Source: Clostridia bacterium (GTDB lineage: Bacteria; Bacillota; Clostridia; Oscillospirales; Acutalibacteraceae). From it: a DNA stretch of 35,072 bases. A model generated the notes under the pieces. The model made no database searches. It had not been told where the DNA came from and saw only the letters and a program-made list of their open reading frames with translations. The position numbers and the translations under genes were made by a program. Of this stretch, positions 23,740 through 31,956 are shown one piece after another (the first letter of the stretch is position 1; the number at the start of each line of letters is the position of its first letter). The stretch covers positions 1 through 35,072 of the forward strand of contig JAFODQ010000082.1 of NCBI GenBank assembly GCA_017380615.1, read 5' to 3'.

Positions 23740-25498
23740 TTATTACGGAAGCTGTATGGGTACTGCTGCGTCAAAATACAATCTTTGGCTTGGAGTAGAG
23801 GAGAATTCTCAGAGTATCAATGAAAACAAATCAAATCTTACGATTAAGCTTTTTCTTAAAAGAAATGACGGCTACGTTGATTCAGCATATAACCTTTATA
23901 AAGATCAAAACTCAGTAAAGCTTACTGTGGGTGGCGTTGTCAAGGTGAATAAAGAACTGAAGATTGACACAAGAAATAACCAAACAGTGCTTCTTGCACA
24001 GTGGACAGGAGATCTTTCTCACAGAGAGGATGGCACCTTGTCTGTGCCGATCAGGGGCGAATTCACAATGGGCAACAGCACACTTACAGGAGGTCAGGTG
24101 TCCTGTAACTTTGTGTGCAGCACCATTGCAAGAAAATCCACCTTGACTCTTTCTTCTGCTACAGTAAACCCTGGTGGTAAGCTTGTGGCAACAATCAGTT
24201 CGGCAGCATCAGGCTTCAGTCACAGGATTATATGGAGTCTGGGTAATAATTCCTACACAGCAGACCTTAAAAGTGGTGTGGGTGTAACTGAATTTACTGT
24301 ACCGGTTGAATGGATTAACAGTATTGTGAATGCATCAAAGGGCAACATATCCGTAAAGCTTATTACGTTTAACGGAGCAAAACAGCTTGGTACAAGCACA
24401 TATACCGTCAGCCTTGTGATTCCTGCCACGGATGAATATAAGCCTTCCTTCGAAATAGGTCTCACAAAGCTCCCGTCAAAAGTTCCCGAGGATTGGGATA
24501 TGCTTGTGCAGAATGTCAGCAGATTGTCTGTTGAACCAGTGTCTCTTTCCTTTAAATATGGTGCATCACTTTCTGCCATAACTATAACCATTGGTGCTGT
24601 TTCTATAAGAAAGCTTCCTGCAATTTTTAATCTGACGGAGTCGGGAGAGCTTACAGTGACAGTTGCTGTGCGCGACACAAGAGGTATTCTCACAGTTAAA
24701 ACCACAACCATAGAGGTTTTACCTTATAAACCACCATCTGTTAACATCATCAGCCTTACAAGGTGCAACAGTCTTGGCGAAACGGACGTTTACGGAACTT
24801 ATCTCTCTGTCAGATACACATTGGATTATAGCTATCTTAACGGCAAAAATTCCTGCACCTTAAATGCAAGGTATAAAACCTGTAATGACAGTGAATATTC
24901 AGCTCCATGCGAGATAGTGTCAGAGTCTTCAATCATTGGTGACGGGATGCTGTCTGTTAACAATTCCTTGAATGTTTGCTTTTCTCTTACGGATGCTTTA
25001 ACATCCGAGGCCTTCGAGGTGGTGAGGTCTGTGCCCAGCGCAGCAATCCCCTTCAATATCAAAAAGGGTGGTAGGGGGGCTTCTTTTGGTAAATTTGCCC
25101 GAGAGGATAATCAGCTCAGTGTTGGCTGGGATTTGTCGGTGGATGGCAATGTGAATATAAAAGGAAATTTGAATTTCCAAGAAATCGAATGTCAATGCAC
25201 AGAAAGCTCCTCTGAGCTTATAGGTGTTGTGAGATATTACCCATGCTTCGGCTGCTGCTTTGTCAGGATGAGGGTGAAAATTAATCGGCTTATAGCAGCA
25301 AGAGAAAGCAATGTTGTTGCAAAAATACCTGACAAGGCACCGGGCATATTCACGCCGCTTAATTGCTTTGTGGGTGGCAACACCGGTGCTCAATGTGCGG
25401 GTGGTATTTCATACCAAACAGGAGAAATTATAATAAGCCCGGATAAGGATATTCCTGAAAATTCTTATGTTTATATCAGCGGTATTTACATTGTATAA
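23729..25498 (+). CDS. DUF859-like phage tail-tip protein
   Basis: A 589-residue beta-rich protein. The N-terminal segment (LWLGVEENSQSINENKSNLTIKLFL) and the central Ig-like repeats fit the DUF859 family of Gram-positive phage structural proteins. Near residue 460 comes ASFGKFAREDNQLSVGWDLSVDGN, typical of such tail proteins, then a Cys-rich C-terminal domain (QCTESS, CFGCCF). It probably contributes to the tail tip or host-binding fibre. The role is inferred. Confidence 0.7.
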   Translation: MGIDYYGSCMGTAASKYNLWLGVEENSQSINENKSNLTIKLFLKRNDGYVDSAYNLYKDQNSVKLTVGGVVKVNKELKIDTRNNQTVLLAQWTGDLSHREDGTLSVPIRGEFTMGNSTLTGGQVSCNFVCSTIARKSTLTLSSATVNPGGKLVATISSAASGFSHRIIWSLGNNSYTADLKSGVGVTEFTVPVEWINSIVNASKGNISVKLITFNGAKQLGTSTYTVSLVIPATDEYKPSFEIGLTKLPSKVPEDWDMLVQNVSRLSVEPVSLSFKYGASLSAITITIGAVSIRKLPAIFNLTESGELTVTVAVRDTRGILTVKTTTIEVLPYKPPSVNIISLTRCNSLGETDVYGTYLSVRYTLDYSYLNGKNSCTLNARYKTCNDSEYSAPCEIVSESSIIGDGMLSVNNSLNVCFSLTDALTSEAFEVVRSVPSAAIPFNIKKGGRGASFGKFAREDNQLSVGWDLSVDGNVNIKGNLNFQEIECQCTESSSELIGVVRYYPCFGCCFVRMRVKINRLIAARESNVVAKIPDKAPGIFTPLNCFVGGNTGAQCAGGISYQTGEIIISPDKDIPENSYVYISGIYIV

Positions 25499-25507
25499 CA
25501 GTAAGGA

Positions 25508-26692
25508 GTGATTAGTATAGCAAGAATAATTTCCTATGGCTCTTCTGGTGATGATGTCCGGGAGCTGCAGAAAAAGCTTAACTCTAACGGATATTCTCTT
25601 GATGTTGACGGTATTTTCGGTTCAAACACGCAAGCGGCAGTCCGTGACTATCAGAAGAAAAATGGCTTGAGTGTGGATGGTATTGTAGGCAGTAAGACCT
25701 GGAGCTCGCTTAACAGTGGTGGCTCGTATTCCCAAAGCTCTTCGCAAAAAAACCAAAACCTTTCAGGCGAAATCAATACACCCCGTCCCGTATATGAAAA
25801 AAGTCAGAGTGTGATTGATGCTGAAAATTCACTCAAGCAGTGGGAGCAGAATAAGCCCGACAGCTATCAGAGTGAATATTCCGATAAAATTGATGAAATT
25901 CTTCAAAGTATTCTCAACAGAGAAAGCTTTGATTACAATATGTCTTCGGACCCCCTCTATGAGCAGTACAAGGAACAATATATGAGTAATGGCAAAAAGG
26001 CAATGATGGATACTGTGGGCAATGCCTCATCGTTAACAGGAGGCTACAGCAATTCATATGCTGTTACAGCAGGCAATCAGGCATATCAGGAATATCTTAC
26101 GCGATTGGATGATATTGCCCTTGATCTTCGCGACAGAGCCTATCAGGAATATAAAGACGAAGGAGACAGACTTATTGAAAGTGTAACCCTTCTTCGTAAT
26201 CTGGATGGCGATGCTTATGACAAATATCTTGGTGAGCTTGAAAGATATTATAAGGATGGAGATTATCTTCTTAAACGACTTTCGCAAATGAGCGACAGTG
26301 AGTTTGAAGCCTTTGTTCAGGAGGTTGAAAATTGGGAAAGTGACAGAGACTATGCCTTCAAGCAGTATCAGGACGCACTCGACAGAGAAGAGTTTGAAAG
26401 AGAAATGGCTTTCAAGCAAGCTGAGGCAGAGCGTGATCAGAGAAATGCAGACAGAAACTATGCACTTGCAGCAAGCAGAGGCTCTTCCTCGTCTTCATCG
26501 GGAAGCAAGTCATCCAAGAAGGAAAGCTCGGGTAAAACAGTTTTCTATCCGACCACATATAATGAGTTTTGTATGCGCACAGGTGTAACAACCATTATGA
26601 CGTCAGATGAATTCTATATGAGCAGTAAATATATTGAGGCTTATGATACATATGAGGACTATCTCAAGGAAATGTATGATAAGTACAAATAA
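25508..26692 (+). CDS. Peptidoglycan-binding phage protein, possible internal/ejection protein
   Basis: The product has a PG_binding_1 domain at residues 8-65 (DDVRELQKKLNSNGYSLDVDG, TQAAVRDYQKKNG), a Ser/Gln linker, a helical body with SSLTGGYSNSYAVTAGNQAYQEYL, a highly charged coil (YAFKQYQDALDREEFERE), a poly-Ser/Lys stretch and a Tyr-rich C-terminal tail. A similar SDPxYxxY...GGYSNSYAV protein is common in clostridial phages with this type of head; an ejection or internal virion role is plausible. The start is odd: GTG 25508 overlaps the AAGGAG, while an ATA at 25517 sits at the ideal distance. Confidence 0.75.
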   Translation: MISIARIISYGSSGDDVRELQKKLNSNGYSLDVDGIFGSNTQAAVRDYQKKNGLSVDGIVGSKTWSSLNSGGSYSQSSSQKNQNLSGEINTPRPVYEKSQSVIDAENSLKQWEQNKPDSYQSEYSDKIDEILQSILNRESFDYNMSSDPLYEQYKEQYMSNGKKAMMDTVGNASSLTGGYSNSYAVTAGNQAYQEYLTRLDDIALDLRDRAYQEYKDEGDRLIESVTLLRNLDGDAYDKYLGELERYYKDGDYLLKRLSQMSDSEFEAFVQEVENWESDRDYAFKQYQDALDREEFEREMAFKQAEAERDQRNADRNYALAASRGSSSSSSGSKSSKKESSGKTVFYPTTYNEFCMRTGVTTIMTSDEFYMSSKYIEAYDTYEDYLKEMYDKYK

Positions 26693-26703
26693 AGGAGGGT
26701 GCT

Positions 26704-28734
26704 ATGGTAATTGAAGTGAATAAGCAGGAGGTAAAAATAAAAGAACCCCTCGCAATAAACGAGGGAGAGTGTGGTGTTAATAAGTGCAAATTTATTCTTC
26801 CTGAATGCTTTGAGGGTCTTTGTGCAACAGCTGTTTTTAATAATATACCTGTGCCCATTGTGAATGGCGAGTGTGTTATTCCGTCTTTGAAAAAAGGTAA
26901 TGCAGTCGCAGGTGTTTATGCCTATCTTGAAGGTGAGAGTGGGATTAAAATTATGTATTCCCCAAAGCCAACGGTGTTTTATGTTAGCGAGGGCTCATAC
27001 AGTGATGTAGTGAACGAAGAGGCTTTTCCCGATATTTCGCTCTACGAGGAGTATTGCAGATCTATTTTGAATAAATATGAGGCTGTGGAGGGTGCCCTCG
27101 AGCAAAGCGAGAAAAAACGTAATGAGGCTGAAAAGATAAGGGAAAACACTTTCTTATCAAATGAAAATATTCGTAATTCTATGGTCGGAAATTCATACAC
27201 TAACCTTCTTGACAGTGCAGCAAAAGACAGCGCAACGGAAAATCCTACACAGCTTCCTGCACATAAGGTGGATGTGTTATATCAGCAGCTCGGAGCAAGT
27301 GAGTTTGTGACAAAAAACGGATATGAGTGCTATATCTTTGAAGCACAGCAGGGCGAAAGATTTAATATGTCAGGTTTCAGCATCTCATCGGCGGCCAACG
27401 AAATTGCTTCCATCGCTATTGTGGATAGTAATTTTGGTGTGATTGACAATTTCAATACAGCTTTAAAGGCAACAAGCTTCGCTTGTGGCTTGTACGCTTG
27501 CCCTGAAAACACAGCCTATGTGATTATTAACAAAGCAATGGATGGTAATGTGCCGGTGGTTACAAGGGTGGATGAGCCTGTGTTTGAAACACTCGGTGGC
27601 TTTGTTCCGGGTGGCACAAAGTGTGTTTCTGCTTTGTATAACTCCACCAATCATGCAACATATTATGGTAATGTAGGCGGCTCGTTGACTAATGCTTGGA
27701 GGGCTGGTTCGGTTTCATATTATTCAGATGGTATCTATCCTCTTGAGGAGGGTAAGGAATATGTGCTGTGTATTCCTGAAAGTATAGCATACAGCATCTG
27801 GGGCTTGGTTTGTAACGAAAGTTTGATTGTGAATAAACAGATTACAGATGAAAGCTTTGATAAAAACAGAAGGTATGTTTTCACTGCAACAGCTGAAGAT
27901 AAATACATTGCACTTAACTGTTATGATTTCAATACCATTCAGTTCGGTGAGAACAAGTGCAATAAAATTAAGGCAGGTGCTTGCATCGGTAGTGCTTTCT
28001 TTGATGGCAAAAACGATGTTTCGCTTAAAGAAATCGGTGTTATTGACAGAAGCCTTGCTGACAAGAAATGGATTTCCTATGGTGACAGCATCACAAGAGG
28101 TGTGGGTGTTGATTTTGTCAACGGAGAAAAACGATGGCAGGATTATATTGTTGAGAGATATAACATAGGCACACACATCGAAATGGGTGAAGGCTACACA
28201 TCTCTTGCTCACAAAAACAGTGAGGTCGGTACATGCTATTGTGACGATAGCAGATTGAGTGCACTTATAAATGAATCGCCTGATATTGTCACAATTCTCG
28301 GTGGTGCAAATGACTATATTTTTAATATTCCAATTGGCACAGATGAGGATATTGAAAGCAAAAACATTGAAACCTTCAAGGGGGCTTATGCTTACATCAT
28401 CGAAAGAATTTTATCATCAAAGTCTGACACAATTATTGTTCTTCTGGGAATGTTTCATAATGCTATGGGTGCTTATGGTGAAGGCAAGGGGATTTATTCT
28501 CTTAAAGAATATTCCGTTGCAACAAAAGATATTGCAAAGCATTTCGGGTTGCCTTTTGTAGATTTGAATGAATGTGGCTTTAATAAGTACAATTTCAATG
28601 ACACAAACGGAATCTTCTCCACAGATGGCATTCATCCTAACAAGGAAGGTGCAAAACGGATGGCGATGGTTGTGAGCAGATGGTTCGACTCATTCAATGG
28701 CACAGCCTTCTCGGGTGGTGAGCACGGTGGTTGA
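26704..28734 (+). CDS. Tail fibre with C-terminal SGNH esterase domain
   Basis: A 676-residue protein behind a perfect AAAGGAGGGTGCT. Residues 1-100 resemble the N-terminal baseplate domain of BppU-type upper-baseplate fibres; 125-155 is a short coil; 160-450 is beta-rich with an inserted carbohydrate-binding-like part. Residues 455-660 are an SGNH/GDSL hydrolase: block I GDS (S462), block II G497, block III GGAND (N536) and block V DGIH (D641, H644). All four catalytic positions are present, so it probably removes acetyl or acyl groups from a capsular or wall polysaccharide during binding. It overlaps the next reading frame. Confidence 0.85.
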   Translation: MVIEVNKQEVKIKEPLAINEGECGVNKCKFILPECFEGLCATAVFNNIPVPIVNGECVIPSLKKGNAVAGVYAYLEGESGIKIMYSPKPTVFYVSEGSYSDVVNEEAFPDISLYEEYCRSILNKYEAVEGALEQSEKKRNEAEKIRENTFLSNENIRNSMVGNSYTNLLDSAAKDSATENPTQLPAHKVDVLYQQLGASEFVTKNGYECYIFEAQQGERFNMSGFSISSAANEIASIAIVDSNFGVIDNFNTALKATSFACGLYACPENTAYVIINKAMDGNVPVVTRVDEPVFETLGGFVPGGTKCVSALYNSTNHATYYGNVGGSLTNAWRAGSVSYYSDGIYPLEEGKEYVLCIPESIAYSIWGLVCNESLIVNKQITDESFDKNRRYVFTATAEDKYIALNCYDFNTIQFGENKCNKIKAGACIGSAFFDGKNDVSLKEIGVIDRSLADKKWISYGDSITRGVGVDFVNGEKRWQDYIVERYNIGTHIEMGEGYTSLAHKNSEVGTCYCDDSRLSALINESPDIVTILGGANDYIFNIPIGTDEDIESKNIETFKGAYAYIIERILSSKSDTIIVLLGMFHNAMGAYGEGKGIYSLKEYSVATKDIAKHFGLPFVDLNECGFNKYNFNDTNGIFSTDGIHPNKEGAKRMAMVVSRWFDSFNGTAFSGGEHGG

Positions 28735-29023
28735 TAGTGTTATTCTTGTTGCTTCTGTGCTTACTGCTTTAGGTGTAATTATCACCACAGCCTTTAAAAT
28801 TTACAAGTTTATCCGTAAATGGGAGATGTGGGTGGACGAGCAGAGTGAACATAATTTTGATAATTATATGTCCATTCTTCAGCTCAAAATTATGGCACCA
28901 TATATGCCTTTGTCGGAAAGGATAAAGGCAGGCGATAAGTATATTGCACTTGGTGGTAATGGTGAAATCAAACGAAAGCACAGCCTTCTTATCAGGCTGT
29001 CAGAGGAAAAGGAGGAAGATTGA
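28697..29023 (+). CDS. Holin-associated single-pass membrane protein
   Basis: A 108-residue product with one membrane helix near the N-terminus (VILVASVLTALGVIITTAF) and a charged cytoplasmic tail containing MPLSERIKAGDKYIALGGNG, a pattern seen in small proteins just before holin genes of clostridial prophages. The first ATG (28697) lies within the tail-fibre gene; a GTG at 28727 beside that gene's stop is another possible start. It sits immediately before the phiLC3-type holin and probably belongs to the lysis module. Confidence 0.65.
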   Translation: MAQPSRVVSTVVDSVILVASVLTALGVIITTAFKIYKFIRKWEMWVDEQSEHNFDNYMSILQLKIMAPYMPLSERIKAGDKYIALGGNGEIKRKHSLLIRLSEEKEED

Positions 29024-29293
29024 ATGAAATTGAATTTTAAGGCGCGCATAAAAAATAAAACATTTATTATAAGTGTTATTGCACTTGTGTTATCGTTTCT
29101 GTATAAGCTTCTCTCGGTTGCGGACATTGTTCCTGCTGTGTCTGAAAATGAGCTTCTCGAACTGTGTGGACTTGCTGTGAATATTTTAGCTCTTGCGGGT
29201 GTTGTGGTTGACCCGACCACCAAGGGTATCTCCGACAGCGAAAGAGCAATGTCATATTATATGCAGAGTGACGAGGTGAAGCTTGTTGAATAA
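29024..29293 (+). CDS. Holin, phiLC3 family
   Basis: An 89-residue holin with AAGGAGG before its ATG. It has two hydrophobic segments (FIISVIALVLSFLYKLLSV and LLELCGLAVNILALAGVVV) and the family C-terminus VVDPTTKGISDSERAMSYY. It forms membrane lesions that let the amidase reach the wall at the end of the lytic cycle. It overlaps the amidase start. Confidence 0.9.
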   Translation: MKLNFKARIKNKTFIISVIALVLSFLYKLLSVADIVPAVSENELLELCGLAVNILALAGVVVDPTTKGISDSERAMSYYMQSDEVKLVE

Positions 29294-29957
29294 AAAAATA
29301 TACATTTCACCAAGCAATCAACGGGGGAATTTATATGCAACGGGCAGTACTAACGAAAGAGAGCAATGTCACAAAATAGCAGCTGCGTGTGTTGATTATC
29401 TCAAACGAGCAGGCTTTAATGTTAAGTGTACATATAATGATGACATGTATCAGAGGGTGAAAGAAAGCAACGCTTTCGGTGCAGATATGCATATTGCAAT
29501 CCACACAAACGCCACAGCAAAGCACAATGTGACAGGTGGTACGCAGATTCTTCTTTACAGCCTTGATGGAGAAAGGAAAAGGGCAGGGCAGAGGGTTTTT
29601 GATGAGCTTTCAGCTATCACACCCGGTAAAAGTGCAGAAAAACTTATTGAGAAACCTGATTTCTATGAGTGTAACAGCACAAAAGCTCTTGCTGTTTATT
29701 GTGAGTGTGAATTTCATGACACAAAGGAAGGGTCTGATTTTATTATAAAAAACACCAAGGCTATGGGAGAAGCCATTGCAAGAGGTGTCTGTAAATATTA
29801 CGGTGTTGCCTTACCGGAAGAAAAAAACAGCGTCCCACTAAAAGGTGAAACGCTGTTTACTGTGCAATCGGGAGCATTTGGTAAAAGAGCTAATGCCGAA
29901 AACCATCTTAAGGCTTTGAAAAAAGCCGGCTTTGACGGGTTTATTGTTGAAAAGTAG
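29286..29957 (+). CDS. N-acetylmuramoyl-L-alanine amidase with C-terminal SPOR domain
   Basis: The endolysin. I start at TTG 29286 (GAGGTGAAGC upstream, giving MNKKIYISPSNQ); another TTG lies three bases before it. The 223-residue protein is an Amidase_3-type hydrolase (about 4-175) with HIAIHTNA (H69, H73), TNEREQ (E24) and a late ECEFHD. The first zinc His normally in PGH is replaced by PSN in SPSNQ, as in a subgroup of clostridial prophage lysins. A linker leads to a SPOR domain (about 187-223; FTVQSGAFGKRANAENH), which binds denuded peptidoglycan. It is the last gene of the cassette and abuts the stop of the converging LRR gene. Confidence 0.85.
   Translation: MNKKIYISPSNQRGNLYATGSTNEREQCHKIAAACVDYLKRAGFNVKCTYNDDMYQRVKESNAFGADMHIAIHTNATAKHNVTGGTQILLYSLDGERKRAGQRVFDELSAITPGKSAEKLIEKPDFYECNSTKALAVYCECEFHDTKEGSDFIIKNTKAMGEAIARGVCKYYGVALPEEKNSVPLKGETLFTVQSGAFGKRANAENHLKALKKAGFDGFIVEK
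29818..29857 (-). terminator. Minus-strand rho-independent terminator inside the amidase gene
   Basis: AAACAGCGT (29824-29832) pairs with ACGCTGTTT (29849-29857), and CCAC (29834-29837) can pair with GGTG (29843-29846) inside. On the minus strand the stem is followed by a run of six T's then CTTC. It would end the LRR-gene transcript 100 bases past its stop. In the amidase this DNA encodes the linker between catalytic and SPOR domains. Confidence 0.7.
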
Positions 29958-31031
29958 TTAAATATTCTGGAGTATGCAGTTAACATCTCCGGTGTCGATT
30001 TTTCCGTTGCAGTTGATATCACAAAGGAAAAGCTTTTCACCTGAAATGCCATAGTCCATAGCTGCAGCAATACGAAGCAGTGCAGTCGCATCGCTTTTAT
30101 CAGGCTTTCCGTTACCGTTTAAATCTCCGAAGGTGGAGTATGTCTTATTAAGGTCTGTTATGTAAACAGAGCAGTTGTGCATCTTTGCGTATTTTGTGCC
30201 GGGAGAGCTTTTGCTGCAGGTGAGAGAAACCTTGTGCGAAAAGCTTGTGGAACCACTTGTTCTCATGGCAAAAGCGCATCTGCCGATAGATGTAACATTG
30301 TTCGGAATTGTAACAGAAGTAAGGGCTGCACAGTTTTCAAAAGCATAGGCGCCGATTTCAAGTGACGCTGTGCCGAATTTGATTGAGTTGAGAGCTGTGC
30401 AGTTTTTGAAGGCGCTGTTTCCGATGTAACCTAATTTATTGGGGAAGGTTATGGAAGCAAGTGATGTGCAATCTGCAAATGAATAGTTACCGATGTAAAT
30501 CAACGTTGGTGCCTGTTTTATAAAAGTTAAGGCTGTGCATTTCTGGAAGGCATAATTACCAATAACCTTAAGGGCGTTGCCGCAGTAAAGGCTTGTAAGG
30601 CTGTTGCAGCCGTAGAAGGCATGCTCACCCACAGTTATAACATTCTGAAGATTGATGCCGGTAAGGCTTGTGCACATGCTGAATGCCTTTGAGCCTATTG
30701 AAGTAACACTTGTGCTCAGAATAACAGAACTTAAATTTTTGCATCCGTAAAAGGCAGAAGCAGCGATTGCTGTAACGGAAGACGGTATTTTCACAGTGGA
30801 GATATTTGCTCTGTTCTGAAAAGCACCTTTTCCGATAGCTGTTACCTTGACACCATTAATTGTTTCGGGAATATTTATATAGTCGTTTTTATAGTTTTTG
30901 TAGCCTGTTATAACGTAATTTCCTGCTGAGTTTGCCTGGTATTCAAAATCGCCGTAGGACGCAGCGAGAGTAACGGGCATCAGGGAAAATATTATTGCTA
31001 TACAAAGTGCCACGCAAAAAAACTTTTTCAT
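29958..31031 (-). CDS. Secreted leucine-rich-repeat protein with dockerin-like C-terminus
   Basis: A 357-residue exported protein with a signal peptide (MKKFFCVALCIAIIFSLMPVTLAAS), about ten BspA-type LRR_5 repeats (about 45-265; pattern IGxxAFxxCxxLxSIxxP) and a dockerin type I-like C-terminus (301-357) with two calcium-loop repeats: DLNGNGKPDKSDA and DINCNGKIDTGD. BspA-type repeats bind host proteins or matrix. Dockerins dock to cohesins, so it may attach to a cellulosome-like or surface complex. The ATG follows AAAGGAG. It lies 24 bases after the YhhN gene and is probably co-transcribed; its stop abuts the amidase stop. No cohesin is visible. Confidence 0.85.
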   Translation of the reverse strand: MKKFFCVALCIAIIFSLMPVTLAASYGDFEYQANSAGNYVITGYKNYKNDYINIPETINGVKVTAIGKGAFQNRANISTVKIPSSVTAIAASAFYGCKNLSSVILSTSVTSIGSKAFSMCTSLTGINLQNVITVGEHAFYGCNSLTSLYCGNALKVIGNYAFQKCTALTFIKQAPTLIYIGNYSFADCTSLASITFPNKLGYIGNSAFKNCTALNSIKFGTASLEIGAYAFENCAALTSVTIPNNVTSIGRCAFAMRTSGSTSFSHKVSLTCSKSSPGTKYAKMHNCSVYITDLNKTYSTFGDLNGNGKPDKSDATALLRIAAAMDYGISGEKLFLCDINCNGKIDTGDVNCILQNI

Positions 31032-31055
31032 AGTCTTCTCCTTTGAAATTGGAAT

Positions 31056-31745
31056 TTATAAAACTGCCACAGAGCAGGAAATGAACATAAGGCCAAAATA
31101 GTACATATTTGTGCGCAATAGTGATTTTTTGTCTGCATTATCAAAAATGGGGAGCAGATTTGAAATAGCAATACAGGAGCTGCCAATGATAACAGCACAG
31201 CTTGCTGCCTGATTCATGGCTTGGCCTGATTTCTGAAGAGCTATGCCGATTAAAACAGCATTTATGAGCATATACATACAGGAAATTGCAGCTGAAAGAC
31301 TTTGTGATTTGATGTTTATAACAAAGCTCAAAACACAAACTGCCGCAACGATTGCAATTCTTACACCATGCGAAAAAGGTGTGAAAGAAAAAAGCTCTTT
31401 GTTTTTAAAATAAAAGGCTGTTGCAATGAGTATGTATGCTGCAGAGCTCAGAAGTGCTGAAATAATTCTGAAGAACTTCTGCTGTTTTTCGCTTGTCAGG
31501 TCGTAAATGAACAGCGAGGCAATCGCTATGCCAAACAGAAGGGAGAAAAGATCCATTGAAGCTTTACCTATTGCAGCGCACAGCAGAAAAACAGCAGTGT
31601 ATATAAGTGAACAGATAAGCTTGTGCTTGAAGGCTCGTTTTGGTTCTCCTGATTTTTTTACCAGATCATACCAGGAGGCTGTTAGAAGCTGCATGAAAAA
31701 AAGCAGACCCAAAAATATCAGAGCTAAGGTTTTTAAATATACCAT
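31056..31745 (-). CDS. YhhN-family membrane protein
   Basis: A 229-residue protein with about eight hydrophobic helices matching YhhN/TMEM86 proteins, which include lysoplasmalogenases that hydrolyse the vinyl-ether bond of lysoplasmalogens. Plasmalogens are common in clostridia, so that activity is plausible but not shown. I use the ATG at 31745, with TAGGAATT just upstream; the frame continues to a TTG at 31766. A TATAAT (31782-31777, minus strand) 32 bases ahead may be the -10 box of its promoter; no good -35 box is seen. Confidence 0.65.
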   Translation of the reverse strand: MVYLKTLALIFLGLLFFMQLLTASWYDLVKKSGEPKRAFKHKLICSLIYTAVFLLCAAIGKASMDLFSLLFGIAIASLFIYDLTSEKQQKFFRIISALLSSAAYILIATAFYFKNKELFSFTPFSHGVRIAIVAAVCVLSFVINIKSQSLSAAISCMYMLINAVLIGIALQKSGQAMNQAASCAVIIGSSCIAISNLLPIFDNADKKSLLRTNMYYFGLMFISCSVAVL

Positions 31746-31825
31746 AATTCCTACCCGAATTTTCAATAGTTAACTTATTATACAACACTTTTCTTTATTT
31801 GTATATATAAATTGTGAACTTTTTG

Positions 31826-31879
31826 AATTTTCGAATATTCATTTAAAGTGTATATTTGTGTATAAATTTTCAAAAAGTG
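31826..31879. promoter_or_regulatory. CodY-like sites and inverted repeat upstream of the amino-acid transporter
   Basis: AATTTTCGAATATTC (31826-31840) and AATTTTCAAAAAGTG (31865-31879) resemble the CodY box AATTTTCWGAAAATT with about five and three mismatches; the second touches the -35 box. They also lie within the 10-base inverted repeat ACTTTTTGAA (31818-31827)/TTCAAAAAGT (31869-31878). CodY control of amino-acid uptake is common in Firmicutes, but these matches are weak. Confidence 0.35.
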
Positions 31880-31908
31880 TTGCAATTTTTAAACTAAAGT
31901 TATATAAT
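31880..31908 (+). promoter_or_regulatory. SigA-type promoter of the amino-acid ABC transporter
   Basis: TTGCAA (31880-31885), a 17-base spacer and TATAAT (31903-31908), 48 bases before the start codon of the binding protein. Confidence 0.8.
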
Positions 31909-31956
31909 GCATTCACAAAGCACCAGTGTGCAAATTTATAAAGAGAGGTTTTTAAA

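Noticed and set aside
21030..25498. Tape-measure protein of a long-tailed phage
   Set aside because: No gene of sufficient length or with long hydrophobic helical repeats is present; the set fits a short-tailed particle.
31777..31782. Full promoter for the YhhN-family gene
   Set aside because: The TATAAT is clear but no acceptable -35 sequence lies 16-18 bases upstream, so it is mentioned only with the gene.
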